Origin: Bradyrhizobium guangdongense
GTDB taxonomy: Bacteria; Pseudomonadota; Alphaproteobacteria; Rhizobiales; Xanthobacteraceae
Assembly: GCF_006483445.1 (NCBI RefSeq)
Contig: NZ_PPPT01000153.1
Location: 1 to 64,000 of the forward strand
Direction of reading: 5' to 3'
Length of the DNA stretch: 64,000 bases
Shown here: one piece after another, positions 1 through 9,387 of the stretch
How the letters are laid out: each line of letters starts with the position of its first letter
How positions within the stretch are numbered: the first letter of the stretch is position 1
Notes under the pieces: model-generated
What the model was told of the DNA's origin: nothing
Databases searched by the model: none
Seen by the model: only the letters and a program-made list of their open reading frames with translations
Position numbers and translations under genes: made by a program

Positions 1-105
1 GAACATCGACAATTGCGAGCGTAGCGAAGCAATCCAGGATCTTTCCGCCGAGGCAGTCTGGATTGCTTCGTCGCAAGGGCTCCTCGCAATGACGGAGGTT
101 GTGGT
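1..105. repeat. Dispersed intergenic inverted repeat (Bradyrhizobium type)
   Basis: Two facing copies of an element of the form ATTGCGAGC...GAAGCAATCC are visible: the left arm at about 14-38, and a right arm at about 59-96 reading TGGATTGCTTCGTCGC then CTCCTCGCAATGACG. The arms can fold into a long hairpin. Elements of this shape are common between genes in Bradyrhizobium genomes. It lies downstream of the binding-protein gene that ends at 124 and has no coding potential. Confidence 0.6.
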
Positions 106-123
106 TGGCAGCTTGCGACGTAG

Positions 124-1125
124 CTACTGCACGTCCATCTGCAAACCTTCCTTCTGGATGATGCCGGCGAACTTCTTGGTCTCGGCATCGACGAAGTCGG
201 AAAACTGCTGCGGCGTGCCGTAGTCGGCGCGGGCGCCCATCGAGGCGATGTTCTTCTTGATGTCGTCGCGTTCGAGCAGCGCCTTGACCTGGAGATTGAG
301 CGCCTCGACCACGGGCGGCGGTGCGCTCTTCGGCAGGAAGACGCCGAACCAGGACGAGACGTCGAAATTCGCAAGCTCCGGCGCGCTCTCGCGCATGGTC
401 GGCAGGTTCGGCGCGGACGAGCTGCGCTCGGTCGTGGTGACGCAGAGGCCGTTGAGCGTGCCGCTCTGCACCTGCGGCAGGCTCGGAAACAGATTGTCGA
501 ACAGGATCTGGATGTCGCCGGCGAGCGCGGCCTGCAGCGCCGGGCCTGCACCGCGGAACGGAATATGCGTCATCTTCAACCCGGTGAGCTGGAGGAACCA
601 GGCGCCGGTGAGGTGAGGGCTCTGGCCGACGCCGGAAGAGGCGTAGCTGAGCTTGTCCGGGTTGGCCTTGAGGAAGGCGACCAACTCCGGGATCGACTTG
701 ATGCCCGTGCTCGGATGCGCCGAGACGATGTTCGGGATCCGGATCATGTTGGAGACCGGCTGGAGCTGATCCGCCTTGTAGCTGAGGTTCTTGAAGATGC
801 TGTAGGCGATCGCGTTCGGCCCGGGATTGCCGATCAGGATGGTGTGGCCGTCGCCCTTGGCGCGGATCGCTTCCGACGTGCCGATCGTGCCGCCGCCGCC
901 CGAGCGGTTTTCGACGACCGCGGACTGGCCCCAGGCCGTCTGCAGATGCGCTGCGAGCAGGCGCCCCATGACGTCGGTCGAGCCGCCGGCCGCCGCGGGA
1001 ACGATGAGACGCACGTTCTCGGTGGGTTTCCAGTCCGCGAGACTCGATCGGGGCAGGATGGCTGCCGTCGTTAAAGTCGCGGCACCTGCCAGCACGCGGC
1101 GGCGGGAAAACAAAGTTTTGGTCAC
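124..1125 (-). CDS. Tripartite tricarboxylate transporter substrate-binding protein (Bug/TctC family)
   Basis: A 333-residue periplasmic solute-binding protein. The N-terminus has a Tat-like signal (SRRRVLAGAATLTTAAIL) followed by WKPTENVRLIVPAAAGGSTD, the usual opening of the Bug fold, with later conserved GGTIGT and GNPGPNAI segments. A longer open frame reaches 1359, but a GTG at 1125 is preceded by GGGAG and puts the signal peptide at the very N-terminus, so I chose it. Family members bind carboxylates or related small acids and normally feed TctAB permeases, none of which is nearby. Orphan Bug genes are common in this group, and the ligand cannot be told from sequence. Confidence 0.9.
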   Translation of the reverse strand: MTKTLFSRRRVLAGAATLTTAAILPRSSLADWKPTENVRLIVPAAAGGSTDVMGRLLAAHLQTAWGQSAVVENRSGGGGTIGTSEAIRAKGDGHTILIGNPGPNAIAYSIFKNLSYKADQLQPVSNMIRIPNIVSAHPSTGIKSIPELVAFLKANPDKLSYASSGVGQSPHLTGAWFLQLTGLKMTHIPFRGAGPALQAALAGDIQILFDNLFPSLPQVQSGTLNGLCVTTTERSSSAPNLPTMRESAPELANFDVSSWFGVFLPKSAPPPVVEALNLQVKALLERDDIKKNIASMGARADYGTPQQFSDFVDAETKKFAGIIQKEGLQMDVQ

Positions 1126-1240
1126 GAATCTACTCCCTGCTTCTTGTTTTGCCGGGAGCGTAGGGAACTGCGCGCGTGGGGGCAAGCCACCCGCGACGGC
1201 AGTTGCCGCGCGCAGGGCGGCACGACGCCGCAGGGTAAGA

Positions 1241-1726
1241 TCAGTTGAAGCTGAGCAGCTTGAACAACGGCGTGAGGTAGCTGAGCTCCTGGCCCGACGT
1301 CGGCGTGGTGCGGCTGACGAAGTCGAAGATCCGGCCGTCCTGCAAGCCGTAATTCGCAAGACGCCGGACGCGGCGGTTCTTGTCGAAATAGATCGCGATT
1401 ACGCGCTGGTCGACGACCTGCTGATTCATAAAGGCGACTTTGCGCTCGGCGCGCTGCGAGATGTAGTAGAAGACTTCACCGTCCAGCGTCGCGACCGTCG
1501 AGGGCGTGCCCATCACGATCAGCACCTGGTCCTGGCTGGCGCCGATCGGAATCTGCTCCAGCGCGCCCGGCGGCAGGATGTAGCCCTTCTGGAATTGCTC
1601 GCCAGTGCAGGCGGCGAGCGCCACGCTGACCAAGGCGGCGGCCGCAACGGCGCGCAAGGTGCGCCAGCGCGCGTGAAGGCCGCGCGGTCTGGCTCCGCCG
1701 AGGCTGGTCTGGCTCAAATCGGTCAT
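1241..1726 (-). CDS. bamE: Outer membrane protein assembly factor BamE (SmpA/OmlA lipoprotein)
   Basis: A 161-residue lipoprotein. A hydrophobic segment at about 25-39 ends in the lipobox LAAC with Cys40 as the lipidation site. The mature part has the SmpA/OmlA pattern: GYILPPGALEQIPIGASQDQV, then a 'MGTPSTVATLDGEVFYY' strand region and a conserved RRVRRLANYG. BamE is a small subunit of the BAM complex that folds beta-barrels into the outer membrane. The ATG at 1726 was chosen because it places the signal peptide near the N-terminus; the frame extends further upstream to 1837. It is transcribed divergently from the cbp3-like gene at 1825, a layout common in rhizobia. Confidence 0.9.
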   Translation of the reverse strand: MTDLSQTSLGGARPRGLHARWRTLRAVAAAALVSVALAACTGEQFQKGYILPPGALEQIPIGASQDQVLIVMGTPSTVATLDGEVFYYISQRAERKVAFMNQQVVDQRVIAIYFDKNRRVRRLANYGLQDGRIFDFVSRTTPTSGQELSYLTPLFKLLSFN

Positions 1727-1824
1727 TCTCGGAACTATCCCGTCCCCTTGCGTCGCGCGAGGCGCTGAAGTACCGGGCAGCCACGGCGAACGCAACACGC
1801 GTGCGCCCGCTTGCGGAACCCACA

Positions 1825-2376
1825 ATGCTTTGGCCATTCAGTCAGTTCAGGAAACCCCGGCAAGCCCCGCGCGGCACCATTGAAGCCATCTATGGCATGA
1901 TCGTGACGCAGGCGCGAGAACCCATATTTTACCGGGACTTGGCCGTGTCCGATACGGTTAACGGCCGATTCGACCTGCTTCTCCTGCATTTGTGGCTCCT
2001 GCTCCGCCGGCTGCGGACCGTGGCCAAGGGTCCCGAATTGTCGCAGGCCCTGTTCGATCGCTTCTGCGAGGACATGGACGACAATCTGCGCGAGATGGGC
2101 ATCGGCGATCAGGTTGTCCCGAAGCGGATGCAGGCCTTTGGTGAGGCATTTTACGGCCGGACCAAGGCCTATGACGGGGCGCTCGAGGAGGGCGGCGAGG
2201 CGCTGGCGCTGGCCATCTGCAAGAATATCTTGAACGGGGCCCACATCGCCCAGGCGCAGCGGCTTGCGGCCTATGCCCGGGCCGTCGAAGCTGCTTTGGG
2301 CCACGCCGGCGAGGCGACGCTGCTCGATGCCTCCTTCGTGTTTCCGTCCCCGATTCGGGAGGAGATGACGCCATGA
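1825..2376 (+). CDS. Ubiquinol-cytochrome c chaperone family protein (Cbp3/UQCC1-like)
   Basis: A 183-residue all-helical protein with the Cbp3 signature: IYGMIVTQAREPIFYRDL, then a 'DTVNGRFDLLLLHLWLLLRRL' helix and the acidic MDDNLREMGIGD segment. In mitochondria Cbp3 helps cytochrome b synthesis and assembly of complex III, and the bacterial homologue is presumed to do the same at the inner membrane. The ATG at 1825 is preferred to the upstream GTG at 1801 because the family starts close to the FSQF/FRK segment. The stop overlaps the start of the DUF177 gene (ATGA), so the two are translationally coupled. Confidence 0.85.
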   Translation: MLWPFSQFRKPRQAPRGTIEAIYGMIVTQAREPIFYRDLAVSDTVNGRFDLLLLHLWLLLRRLRTVAKGPELSQALFDRFCEDMDDNLREMGIGDQVVPKRMQAFGEAFYGRTKAYDGALEEGGEALALAICKNILNGAHIAQAQRLAAYARAVEAALGHAGEATLLDASFVFPSPIREEMTP

Positions 2377-2942
2377 CCCGGCCCAACGCCACCTCCGCCG
2401 CCGATCCCTGGCGTTCACCCGTCGTCGTCGCCCAGATCCCCGACACCGGCGTGCATCGCGAGCTCGAGGCCTCGGCCCGCGAGCGGGAAGCGATCGCGGC
2501 GGATGCGGGCCTGCGCGAGGTGCTGTCGGCTCACGCCTCCTTCGATGTCACGCCCAGGAGCGGCGGCCGCGTCCATGTCGCAGGCCGCGTTCAGGCCAGG
2601 GTCGGCCAGACCTGCGTGGTGACGCTCGACCCCATCGAGAGCGACATCGACGAGGAGATCGACCTGATGTTCGCCCCCGAGGAGGAGGCCCGGAAGCTGG
2701 CCGACCTCATCGCGGAGGGGCAGGACAGCGACGTCGCACCTGAGGTGCCGGACCCGCCGGAGGCGATCAAGGGCGGCATCATCGACCTTGGCCGCCTCGC
2801 CACCGACGCGCTCTATCTCGCCATCGATCCCTATCCCCGTAAGCCAGGCGTGGTGTTCGAGTCCGAAGTGGAAGCCCTTGGTCCCGAGGATCACCCGTTT
2901 GCGGCCCTGAAAGCGCTTCAGGACAAGCCAAAAGGCAAGTGA
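2373..2942 (+). CDS. DUF177 (YceD-like) domain protein
   Basis: A 189-residue protein of the DUF177/YceD family. It has the central GRVQARVGQTCVVTLDPIES strand block (with the conserved Cys) and the acidic tail DEEIDLMFAPEEE. In many bacteria yceD sits before rpmF and plsX and is linked to 23S rRNA or ribosome maturation. Here, as in other alphaproteobacteria, rpmF is absent and plsX follows directly. The start overlaps the preceding stop by 4 bp. Confidence 0.85.
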   Translation: MTRPNATSAADPWRSPVVVAQIPDTGVHRELEASAREREAIAADAGLREVLSAHASFDVTPRSGGRVHVAGRVQARVGQTCVVTLDPIESDIDEEIDLMFAPEEEARKLADLIAEGQDSDVAPEVPDPPEAIKGGIIDLGRLATDALYLAIDPYPRKPGVVFESEVEALGPEDHPFAALKALQDKPKGK

Positions 2943-3241
2943 CGGCCGGCCTTTGTGCCGGGACGACTGGCAATGTGCATGAGCCGGTTGCCGTGCCGGA
3001 TCGAAAATCCGGTATATCTACTTGATTGAGCGCCATTTTCATTGCTGGTAGGAATTCCGGCGGGAGACGCCGCGGATGCAAAAGGCTGGGGTCAAGAGGT
3101 TGTGTCGGGGCGGGGAGACGCTATTGTCGCGGCCCGGTCCGGGTGCCGCGTGGCGTCTGGCCGATCGCCGCTGAGCATGGCGACTTCATTTTCGCGGGCC
3201 CCTAGCTCCAGACCGCACGAGACCAGGTTTCCGGGACGTTT
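2943..3241. other. Intergenic leader before plsX
   Basis: About 300 bp with no credible gene. An AT-richer patch near 3008-3022 (GGTATATCTACTTG) could hold a -10 element, so plsX probably has its own promoter as well as read-through from the DUF177 gene. Open frames crossing this segment have no protein-like composition. Confidence 0.4.
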
Positions 3242-4303
3242 ATGCCTCAAAAGGTAAGAATCGCGCTTGACGCCATGGGAGGCGACGTCGGCGCCCCCGT
3301 CGTCATTCCCGGCGCCGCCATCTCGCTCGCCCGCCACCGCGACACCGAGTTTTTGCTGGTCGGGGACCGAGCCCGGATCGAGCCCGAGCTCGACAAGCAT
3401 CCGAAGCTGAAGGCCGTCTCCAGGATCATCCATACCGACGTTGCCGTCAGCGGCTCGGACAAGCCGAGCCAGGCGCTGCGGCGCGGCCGCAAGACCTCCT
3501 CGATGTGGCTCGCCATCGACGCCGTGAAGAAGGGCGAGGCTGACGTCGCGGTCTCCGCCGGCAATACCGGCGCGCTGATGGCGATGGCGCGGTTCCATCT
3601 ACGCACGCTTCGCGGCATCGACCGCCCGGCCATCAGTGCAATATGGCCGACCCAGCGCGGCCAGTCTGTCGTGCTCGATCTCGGCGCCACGATCGGCGGC
3701 GATGCGCGCCATCTGGTGGCGCTCGCAGTGATGGGCGCGGCCATGGTCAGCGTGGTGTTCGACAAGAAGCGCCCGACAGTCGGCCTGCTCAACATCGGCA
3801 CCGAGGAGATCAAGGGGCACGAGGAGATCCGCGAGGCCGGCGAGCTCCTGCGTGGGATGAACCTGCCGGAGCTCGACTATATCGGCTTCGTCGAGGGTGA
3901 CGGCATCGGCAAGGGGCTGGCCGATGTGATCGTGACCGAGGGCTACAGCGGTAACATTGCGCTCAAGGCTGCCGAGGGAACCGCGCGCCAGATGGCGGAC
4001 TTACTCCGGAGCGAGATTCAGCGGAGCTGGCTGTCCAGGCTCGGTTACCTCTTTGCCCGCGATGCCTTCCAGGCGCTGCGGGACAAGATGGACCCGAACA
4101 AGTCGAACGGTGGCGTGCTGCTCGGGCTGAACGGACTTGTGGTCAAGAGCCATGGCGGAATCAACGCCGAAGGCTTTGCCTATGCGATCGATGTTGGCTA
4201 TGAGATGGCTCACTACGATCTCCTGAACAAGATCAATCAGATGCTCAACCGCGACGGTGGCGCGCTCAAATCCGTGCCGACCGCGCAGGAGGCTGTTTCG
4301 TGA
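3242..4303 (+). CDS. plsX: Phosphate acyltransferase PlsX
   Basis: A 353-residue peripheral membrane enzyme that converts acyl-ACP and phosphate into acyl-phosphate, the first step of the PlsX/PlsY route to phosphatidic acid. The hallmark ALDAMGGD lies at residues 9-15. [21 protein letters not shown] and the C-terminal '[17 protein letters not shown]' blocks follow. Length matches the family. The ATG at 3242 sits at the usual N-terminus ([14 protein letters not shown]). The stop overlaps the fabH start, so lipid head-group and chain initiation genes are co-translated. Confidence 0.97.
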   Translation: MPQKVRIALDAMGGDVGAPVVIPGAAISLARHRDTEFLLVGDRARIEPELDKHPKLKAVSRIIHTDVAVSGSDKPSQALRRGRKTSSMWLAIDAVKKGEADVAVSAGNTGALMAMARFHLRTLRGIDRPAISAIWPTQRGQSVVLDLGATIGGDARHLVALAVMGAAMVSVVFDKKRPTVGLLNIGTEEIKGHEEIREAGELLRGMNLPELDYIGFVEGDGIGKGLADVIVTEGYSGNIALKAAEGTARQMADLLRSEIQRSWLSRLGYLFARDAFQALRDKMDPNKSNGGVLLGLNGLVVKSHGGINAEGFAYAIDVGYEMAHYDLLNKINQMLNRDGGALKSVPTAQEAVS

Positions 4304-5280
4304 CCAAGATTCGTTCGGTCGTGCTGGGCTGCGGCAGCTATCTGCCTGAGCAGGTCGTGACCAATGCCCAGTTGGCTGCGCGCATCGACACATCAGACGA
4401 GTGGATCGTGCAGCGGACGGGGATTCGCGAGCGGCATGTTGCCGCCGAGGGCGAGTTCACCTCGCATCTCGCGATCAAGGCGGCGCAGGCGGCACTCTCC
4501 AACGCCGGCATCGATGCCCAGTCGATCGAGCTGATCGTGCTGGCGACCTCGACGCCCGACAACACCTTCCCGGCATCCGCGGTCGCCGTGCAGCACGGGC
4601 TCGGCATCAACCACGGCGCGGCGTTCGATCTCCAGGCGGTGTGCTCCGGCTTCGTGTTTGCGCTTGCGACCGCCGACAACTTTTTGCGCACCGGCGCCTA
4701 CAAGCGCGCGCTGGTGATCGGCGCCGAGACGTTTTCGCGCATCCTCGACTGGAACGACCGCGGCACCTGCGTGCTGTTCGGCGACGGCGCCGGCGCGGTC
4801 GTGCTGGAAGCACAGGAGCAGCCGGGCAATGCCGCGACCGATCGCGGCGTGGTGACCACGCATCTGCGCTCGGACGGCCGGCACAAGTCAAAGCTGTTTG
4901 TCGATGGCGGACCTTCGTCGACCCAGACCGTCGGCCACCTGCGCATGGAGGGCCGCGAGGTCTTCAAGCACGCGGTCGGCATGATCACGGACGTCATCGT
5001 GGATGCCTTCAACGCCACCGGCCTCAATGCCGAAAGCATCGACTGGTTCGTGCCGCACCAGGCCAACAAGCGAATCATCGACGCATCCGCACACAAGCTG
5101 CATATCGCGCCGCAGAAGGTGGTGCTGACGGTCGATCGGCACGGCAACACGTCGGCAGCCTCGATCCCGTTGGCGCTTTCGGTAGCCGTGAAGGACGGCC
5201 GCATCAAGCGTGGCGACCTCGTACTGCTGGAAGCGATGGGCGGCGGCTTCACCTGGGGCTCGGCCCTCGTGCGCTGGTAG
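4300..5280 (+). CDS. fabH: Beta-ketoacyl-ACP synthase III (FabH)
   Basis: A 326-residue condensing enzyme that joins acetyl-CoA (or another short acyl-CoA) with malonyl-ACP to start fatty acid synthesis. The triad is visible: Cys115 in LQAVCSGF, His253 in VPHQAN and Asn283 in [10 protein letters not shown]. The [13 protein letters not shown] end is typical. GTG at 4300 is the start and overlaps the plsX stop codon. It is the third gene of the DUF177-plsX-fabH-ihfA run. Confidence 0.97.
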   Translation: MTKIRSVVLGCGSYLPEQVVTNAQLAARIDTSDEWIVQRTGIRERHVAAEGEFTSHLAIKAAQAALSNAGIDAQSIELIVLATSTPDNTFPASAVAVQHGLGINHGAAFDLQAVCSGFVFALATADNFLRTGAYKRALVIGAETFSRILDWNDRGTCVLFGDGAGAVVLEAQEQPGNAATDRGVVTTHLRSDGRHKSKLFVDGGPSSTQTVGHLRMEGREVFKHAVGMITDVIVDAFNATGLNAESIDWFVPHQANKRIIDASAHKLHIAPQKVVLTVDRHGNTSAASIPLALSVAVKDGRIKRGDLVLLEAMGGGFTWGSALVRW

Positions 5281-5411
5281 TGCGCCCGCTAAAATTTTGC
5301 CCGCATTGCAAGCAATATTCGATGCCGCTGCATTGATGAGCGCTGTTGACCATCGTCGCGTAACCTCATAATTTTAGACAACAATTGTTCGCCGTCGGGT
5401 GGGGCAGGGCG

Positions 5412-5750
5412 ATGACCGATCAAAGTAAAACCGTAACGCGTGTTGATCTCTGCGAAGCCGTCTACCAAAAGGTGGGCCTGTCGCGGACCGAGTCGTCCGC
5501 GTTCGTGGAACTGGTGCTGAAGGAAATCACCGACTGCCTCGAGCGGGGCGAGACGGTGAAACTGTCGTCGTTCGGCTCCTTCATGGTACGCAAGAAGGGC
5601 CAGCGTATCGGCCGCAATCCGAAGACCGGCACCGAGGTGCCGATCTCGCCGCGCCGGGTGATGGTGTTCAAGCCGTCGGCCATCCTCAAGCAGCGGATCA
5701 ACGCCCAGCACAGGGGCAATGGCGACGGCAGCGAGCAACCGGAGGCGTAA
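5412..5750 (+). CDS. ihfA: Integration host factor subunit alpha
   Basis: A 112-residue HU/IHF-fold DNA-bending protein. It has [13 protein letters not shown], the beta-arm with the GRNPKTG turn (Pro70, the residue that intercalates in DNA) and the downstream RRVMVFKPS block. IHF alpha pairs with IhfB and bends DNA at promoters, origins and recombination sites. ATG at 5412 is chosen over the frame opening at 5385 because the family begins with a short tail before TVTRVDL and a GGGCAGGGCG stretch precedes it. The 130-bp gap after fabH suggests an additional promoter. Confidence 0.95.
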   Translation: MTDQSKTVTRVDLCEAVYQKVGLSRTESSAFVELVLKEITDCLERGETVKLSSFGSFMVRKKGQRIGRNPKTGTEVPISPRRVMVFKPSAILKQRINAQHRGNGDGSEQPEA

Positions 5751-5774
5751 TCGCCCTCCCTAAGGAGCCGGCTT

Positions 5775-6356
5775 TTGGACAAGTCGCCGGACGCATTCCG
5801 CACCATCAGCGAGGTCGCGCAGGACCTCGACATTCCCCAACACGTGCTGCGCTTCTGGGAGACCCGCTTCTCCCAGATCAAGCCCATGAAGCGGAGCGGC
5901 GGCCGCCGCTATTACCGCCCTGACGACGTCGACCTGCTCAAGGGCATCCGCCGTCTCCTCTACAGCGAGGGCTACACCATCCGCGGCGTGCAGCGGATCC
6001 TGAAAGAGCACGGCATCAAGTCCGTCCAGGGACTCGCCGATTCGTCGGCCGCGGTCTCCTTCGGCGCAATCGAGGACGCGATCGGGCGCAGCCTGATGGA
6101 GGAGGGCGACGAGGTTATCGCCGCGCCCCGCGGCGGCGTCGACAGCGACGACGACGACTTCCAGGGCGAGGAGGAGGAAGGCATCGACTTCCGCTTTGCC
6201 GAGATCGACGACGAGGAGGTGCTCACCACCTTCCGCAAGGGCGGCACCGCAGCGCCGGCCGGCCCCAGCGCCGCCGACCGCGAGCGGCTGGGACGGGTGC
6301 TGGCCGATCTGGTGGCCTGCCGCGAAATGCTCGACCAGGCGCTGAAGGACGGCTGA
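5775..6356 (+). CDS. MerR-family transcriptional regulator
   Basis: A 193-residue regulator. The winged helix-turn-helix is at about residues 9-80 ([20 protein letters not shown], then [20 protein letters not shown]). After it comes an acidic, low-complexity stretch of Asp/Glu and then a short helical tail, with no ligand-binding domain. The start is TTG at 5775, with TAAGGAG eight bases upstream. Conserved position immediately after ihfA is usual in Bradyrhizobium; the target genes are unknown. Confidence 0.88.
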   Translation: MDKSPDAFRTISEVAQDLDIPQHVLRFWETRFSQIKPMKRSGGRRYYRPDDVDLLKGIRRLLYSEGYTIRGVQRILKEHGIKSVQGLADSSAAVSFGAIEDAIGRSLMEEGDEVIAAPRGGVDSDDDDFQGEEEEGIDFRFAEIDDEEVLTTFRKGGTAAPAGPSAADRERLGRVLADLVACREMLDQALKDG

Positions 6357-6449
6357 TCGTCTCTGGAGCCGAGGAGGCTGTTCCCGCCTCAAAACGGGCT
6401 GCTCCTGCGCCTTGCGCAACGGCCTGATCGCGGCTAAGGGAACGGCATT

Positions 6450-6527
6450 CGGAGCGTGGCGCAGCCCGGTTAGCGCACTAGTCTGGGAGACTAGGGGTCG
6501 GAGGTTCAAATCCTCTCGCTCCGACCA
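6450..6527 (+). tRNA. tRNA-Pro (anticodon GGG)
   Basis: The cloverleaf can be drawn: acceptor arms CGGAGCG (6450-6456) and CGCTCCG (6517-6523), an anticodon stem ACTAG-like pair around the loop CTGGGAG (anticodon GGG), a TTCAAAT T-loop, discriminator A and an encoded CCA at 6525-6527. It decodes CCC/CCU proline codons. No integrase or element remnant follows it. Confidence 0.95.
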
Positions 6528-6777
6528 AAATTTCCAACCATTTCAATGTCGTTTTCGGGCGGTCGGTTGCCGGCGGACCGCCCGTGGCGGTTGGCTGGAA
6601 AAAGGGTCGAAAATAACCCCATGCACAGTAGGAGGCGCGGGGCGGGCTCGTCTCTGCGATTTTTCCGAAATTCTCCTTGACCCGTCGGGCAAATCAGTGG
6701 CATGTCGTCACGGTCGCAAGAGCCGGGCGCTCGTGAGGCGAGTTGCGCGGTAGTGCCTTCAATGAAGTGAAAAAGGC

Positions 6778-6912
6778 TTACGGCGAAATTTGGTGCGTCA
6801 TGATCATGACCGCGTCGACCGCCACGATGACCAGCACCGCGAAGAAGATCGTCCGCATGTCGCGCACGTAAAGCCGATGATGTTCTTGCTGGATGTCATG
6901 GTCTGGCGTCAT
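6778..6912 (-). CDS. Small membrane protein, 44 residues, unknown function
   Basis: The reverse strand reads ATG at 6912 to TAA at 6778. It encodes 44 residues: a polar, His-rich N-terminus (MTPDHDIQQEHHRLYVRD), one hydrophobic segment (about residues 21-38, IFFAVLVIVAVDAVMIM) and a short tail. GGAG lies about 8 bases upstream of the start. This pattern of ribosome site, charged N-terminus and single membrane span argues for a real small membrane protein. I do not recognise a named family. Confidence 0.6.
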   Translation of the reverse strand: MTPDHDIQQEHHRLYVRDMRTIFFAVLVIVAVDAVMIMTHQISP

Positions 6913-7021
6913 GGCTGGCTCCAACAGCATCCATTCCCGGACAGTTCCGGCAATAGGGCGACTGAATTGGAACGCGGGGCGTGGTGCTGCCGTTCCTTCC
7001 GCATGCAGAGGAGAAACGGAT

Positions 7022-7216
7022 ATGGCTGACGAACGCTTCGCTAGTCTGTTGGGTCGCGCGGCGATGGACGTGTGGGGCGATATGCCACGCGACGTTCAGG
7101 AGGCGCTGTTCGAGACGGCGATGAAGGGGCGCGACGAAGATCGGGAGCAGCTTGCACGCTTGCTGCACGACCGGCATCCGCGCACGTCTCACCCGGCAAA
7201 GCCGCCCAGGCGCTGA
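7022..7216 (+). CDS. Conserved small hypothetical protein, 64 residues
   Basis: A short acidic/basic helical protein with RFASLLGRAAMDVWGDMPRD and then QEALFETAMKGRDEDREQLA. An AGAGGAG ribosome site lies just before the ATG at 7022. There is no signal peptide or membrane segment. It resembles small uncharacterised rhizobial proteins; no function can be assigned. Confidence 0.6.
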   Translation: MADERFASLLGRAAMDVWGDMPRDVQEALFETAMKGRDEDREQLARLLHDRHPRTSHPAKPPRR

Positions 7217-7244
7217 GGTAGGCCTTGAAACGCAACAAGGAGGT

Positions 7245-9077
7245 TCAGTTGCAGACCTCTACGTTCGACCCTTTGATAAACTCCAGCCGGCAGCCGGCGC
7301 GAACCGGGCGACACCCAACTGTGGCGGCGCAAAAGATTTGCCCGCTGGTCTGCGGCTTCGCCGGTTTGGATTCGGTCTGCTTGCGCTCGGCATCCCGTCT
7401 GTTGGCGTCGTCGCGGGTCGCCACCGGCTTCTTGTCCTGAATCCTCTCGCATTCATTGTCGTCATTGACGCGGAAGCCGGCGCGGCACGTGATCTTGACG
7501 CAGGCATCGCCGTCGGCCTTGAAGCCGCGATCGCAGATCAGGGGACAGACGCGGCCTTGTTTGGCCTTGATCGCATCGAACGTATCGACGCTCGCAAGCT
7601 TGGTGTCGAGCTTCATGCCGGCATATTTGTTGAACAGCGTCAGCGAGCGTTGCGACGACGCGTTCCAGTCGCCGTCGGCCGGCGTCGTCAGGCAGCCAAC
7701 GCGGCGCAACTCCGATTGCACGAGCTTCGTCGTCTCCTGCGGTGAGAGGCCCGGCTGCAATGGAGTCGGGGCGAGGACGGCGATCTTCTGTTCGCCGTCA
7801 GGCTGCGCTTTTTGCTCGGCGGGTTGTTTGGCAGTCGCTTCCGCGGCCGCCTTCTCCTTCACGAGCTTGTCGGCCAATGCCTTCTCGGCGGCCTGCTTGT
7901 CGGCCTGCGCCTTTGCCGCTGCGGCCTCGGCGTCCTTACGGCGTTGCTCGGCGGCGGCTGCCTTGGCTTCTTCGGCCTGCTTGGCCTTCTCGGCGGCGAG
8001 CCGTGCATCTTCAGCCGCCTTTGCGGCCGCGGCGGCCTTCTCCTGGTCGGCCTTCCTGGCCCGGTCGGCCACAAGCCGTGCTTTCTCGTCCTCGGCCTGA
8101 CGAGCCTTCTCCGCGGCGGCCGCACGTGTTTCTTCGGCGGCGATCCGGTTCAACTGACCTTTGGCAAGGCTCGCGTAGAAGCCATCGGGATATTGCTCGA
8201 GGAAGGCCGTCCAGACCTCCCGGGAGCCGATCTGGAGCGCCAGCTCATAGTCCCGGCGTATCGCGTCCTGAGGGTTAGCCTGCGGCCCAGTCGCAGTCGC
8301 GACCGGCTTCAACGGAACCAGCGGAACGTCGTCGCCACCGAGGGAGCCATAAACATAGGGCTCCTGCTTGTAGGCGGTGGCCTTGAGGACGTCGTCGCGC
8401 ACGAAGCCAAAGGCCTTGCGCAGGTCGAGCCCCGGCGTTGGGAGGCGGTCAGCGAGAGCGACGGCAAACGGACTGTTCTTGCTGTCGCCGTCGGATGCGG
8501 TCGAGCCGGCTTTTGCCGCAAACGCGATCATGGTGTTCGGGCTCGTCGGCTCGACCTTTGCGAGACCGCGACCGATGGCACGAGAGGCCATCGTCCGTCG
8601 CATCGTCTTGGAAAAGGGATTGTCGCGACAGGCATCGAGGATGATGAGCCGAAGTTGCTTCGCAGGCTCCACGGCATAGAGGGCGCGATCCAGCGCGATG
8701 GTCTCGTCGAGCACGTCACCGTCCGACTCCAGGGACGCGTCGGTCGGGATCAGGTAATTCGTTCCGTCGAGTTCGATGCCGTGCCCTGCATAATAGATCA
8801 CGGCGACGTCCGCATCGCGCGTTCGGTTGCCGAACTCGCGGAACGCGCGTCGCATCTCGGATGCATTGACGTCCAGTTTGATCTCGACCAGGTCGAACCC
8901 GGCCTTCTTGAACATGCCCCCGATCAAGGTCGCGTCGTTGGTCGGATTCGAGAGTTTTGCCACGGTCTTGTAGGCGGAATTGCCGATCACCAAAGCGACC
9001 CGTTTTTCGGCGTGGGCCGAACCGCCGCTTAACCACAGAGCAATCAGAAAAGGAGCGAAAAACCGAAGTGCGCCCAT
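7245..9077 (-). CDS. Exported caspase-family (peptidase C14) protein with coiled-coil stalk
   Basis: A 610-residue protein. A signal peptide (residues 1-23) is followed by a p20-like caspase domain to about residue 240. The catalytic dyad is His99 in YYAGHGIE and Cys150 in ILDACRDNPF. Next comes a long Ala/Lys/Glu-rich helical stalk (about 310-420). A region around 450-490 (SELRRVGCLTTPADGDW) looks like a peptidoglycan-binding-type helical repeat, and the C-terminus is Cys-rich (VCPLICDRGF, KITCRAGFRVNDDNECE). Bacterial members cleave after Arg/Lys or Asp, but substrates are unknown. ATG at 9077 was chosen with GAGG upstream. No obvious partner gene is adjacent. Confidence 0.88.
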   Translation of the reverse strand: MGALRFFAPFLIALWLSGGSAHAEKRVALVIGNSAYKTVAKLSNPTNDATLIGGMFKKAGFDLVEIKLDVNASEMRRAFREFGNRTRDADVAVIYYAGHGIELDGTNYLIPTDASLESDGDVLDETIALDRALYAVEPAKQLRLIILDACRDNPFSKTMRRTMASRAIGRGLAKVEPTSPNTMIAFAAKAGSTASDGDSKNSPFAVALADRLPTPGLDLRKAFGFVRDDVLKATAYKQEPYVYGSLGGDDVPLVPLKPVATATGPQANPQDAIRRDYELALQIGSREVWTAFLEQYPDGFYASLAKGQLNRIAAEETRAAAAEKARQAEDEKARLVADRARKADQEKAAAAAKAAEDARLAAEKAKQAEEAKAAAAEQRRKDAEAAAAKAQADKQAAEKALADKLVKEKAAAEATAKQPAEQKAQPDGEQKIAVLAPTPLQPGLSPQETTKLVQSELRRVGCLTTPADGDWNASSQRSLTLFNKYAGMKLDTKLASVDTFDAIKAKQGRVCPLICDRGFKADGDACVKITCRAGFRVNDDNECERIQDKKPVATRDDANRRDAERKQTESKPAKPQTSGQIFCAATVGCRPVRAGCRLEFIKGSNVEVCN

Positions 9078-9387
9078 CAAGGCCTCAAATCACAATTCGC
9101 TGAGAGTATTGGGATATTCATCGATGGCAAAGACGCATTTTGCCCCATCGGCATAGCTAAAAGTCTCGCGGAGGTCATCCGACAGGGGGCCGGATCCTTA
9201 ACGTCGAGATGAAGGGCTTCCCATCGATCGGGAACAAGTGGCAATCGGCGCCGTTTTGGCTTTGCTGGGGCTCTGCCCCAGAGTGTCTGCCACTTGCGGT
9301 CCCGGCCATCCGGCTGGGGCCGCACTTTTGGATTGGCTGGCGAGCTGGTTGCGCAAGGACCCCACCACCATCCGCGTGCTCACGCGG
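9078..9387. other. Intergenic, no supported gene
   Basis: About 310 bp upstream of the caspase gene, presumably holding its promoter. A GGGGCTCTGCCCC hairpin lies near 9268-9281. Open frames crossing it have no family resemblance. One of them carries a short stretch (TRMVVGSL) similar to the C-terminus of the TetR protein encoded at 9804. Confidence 0.35.

Noticed and set aside
6528-6777. Possible element inserted at tRNA-Pro
   Set aside because: No integrase, no repeat of the tRNA 3' end and no cargo found downstream.
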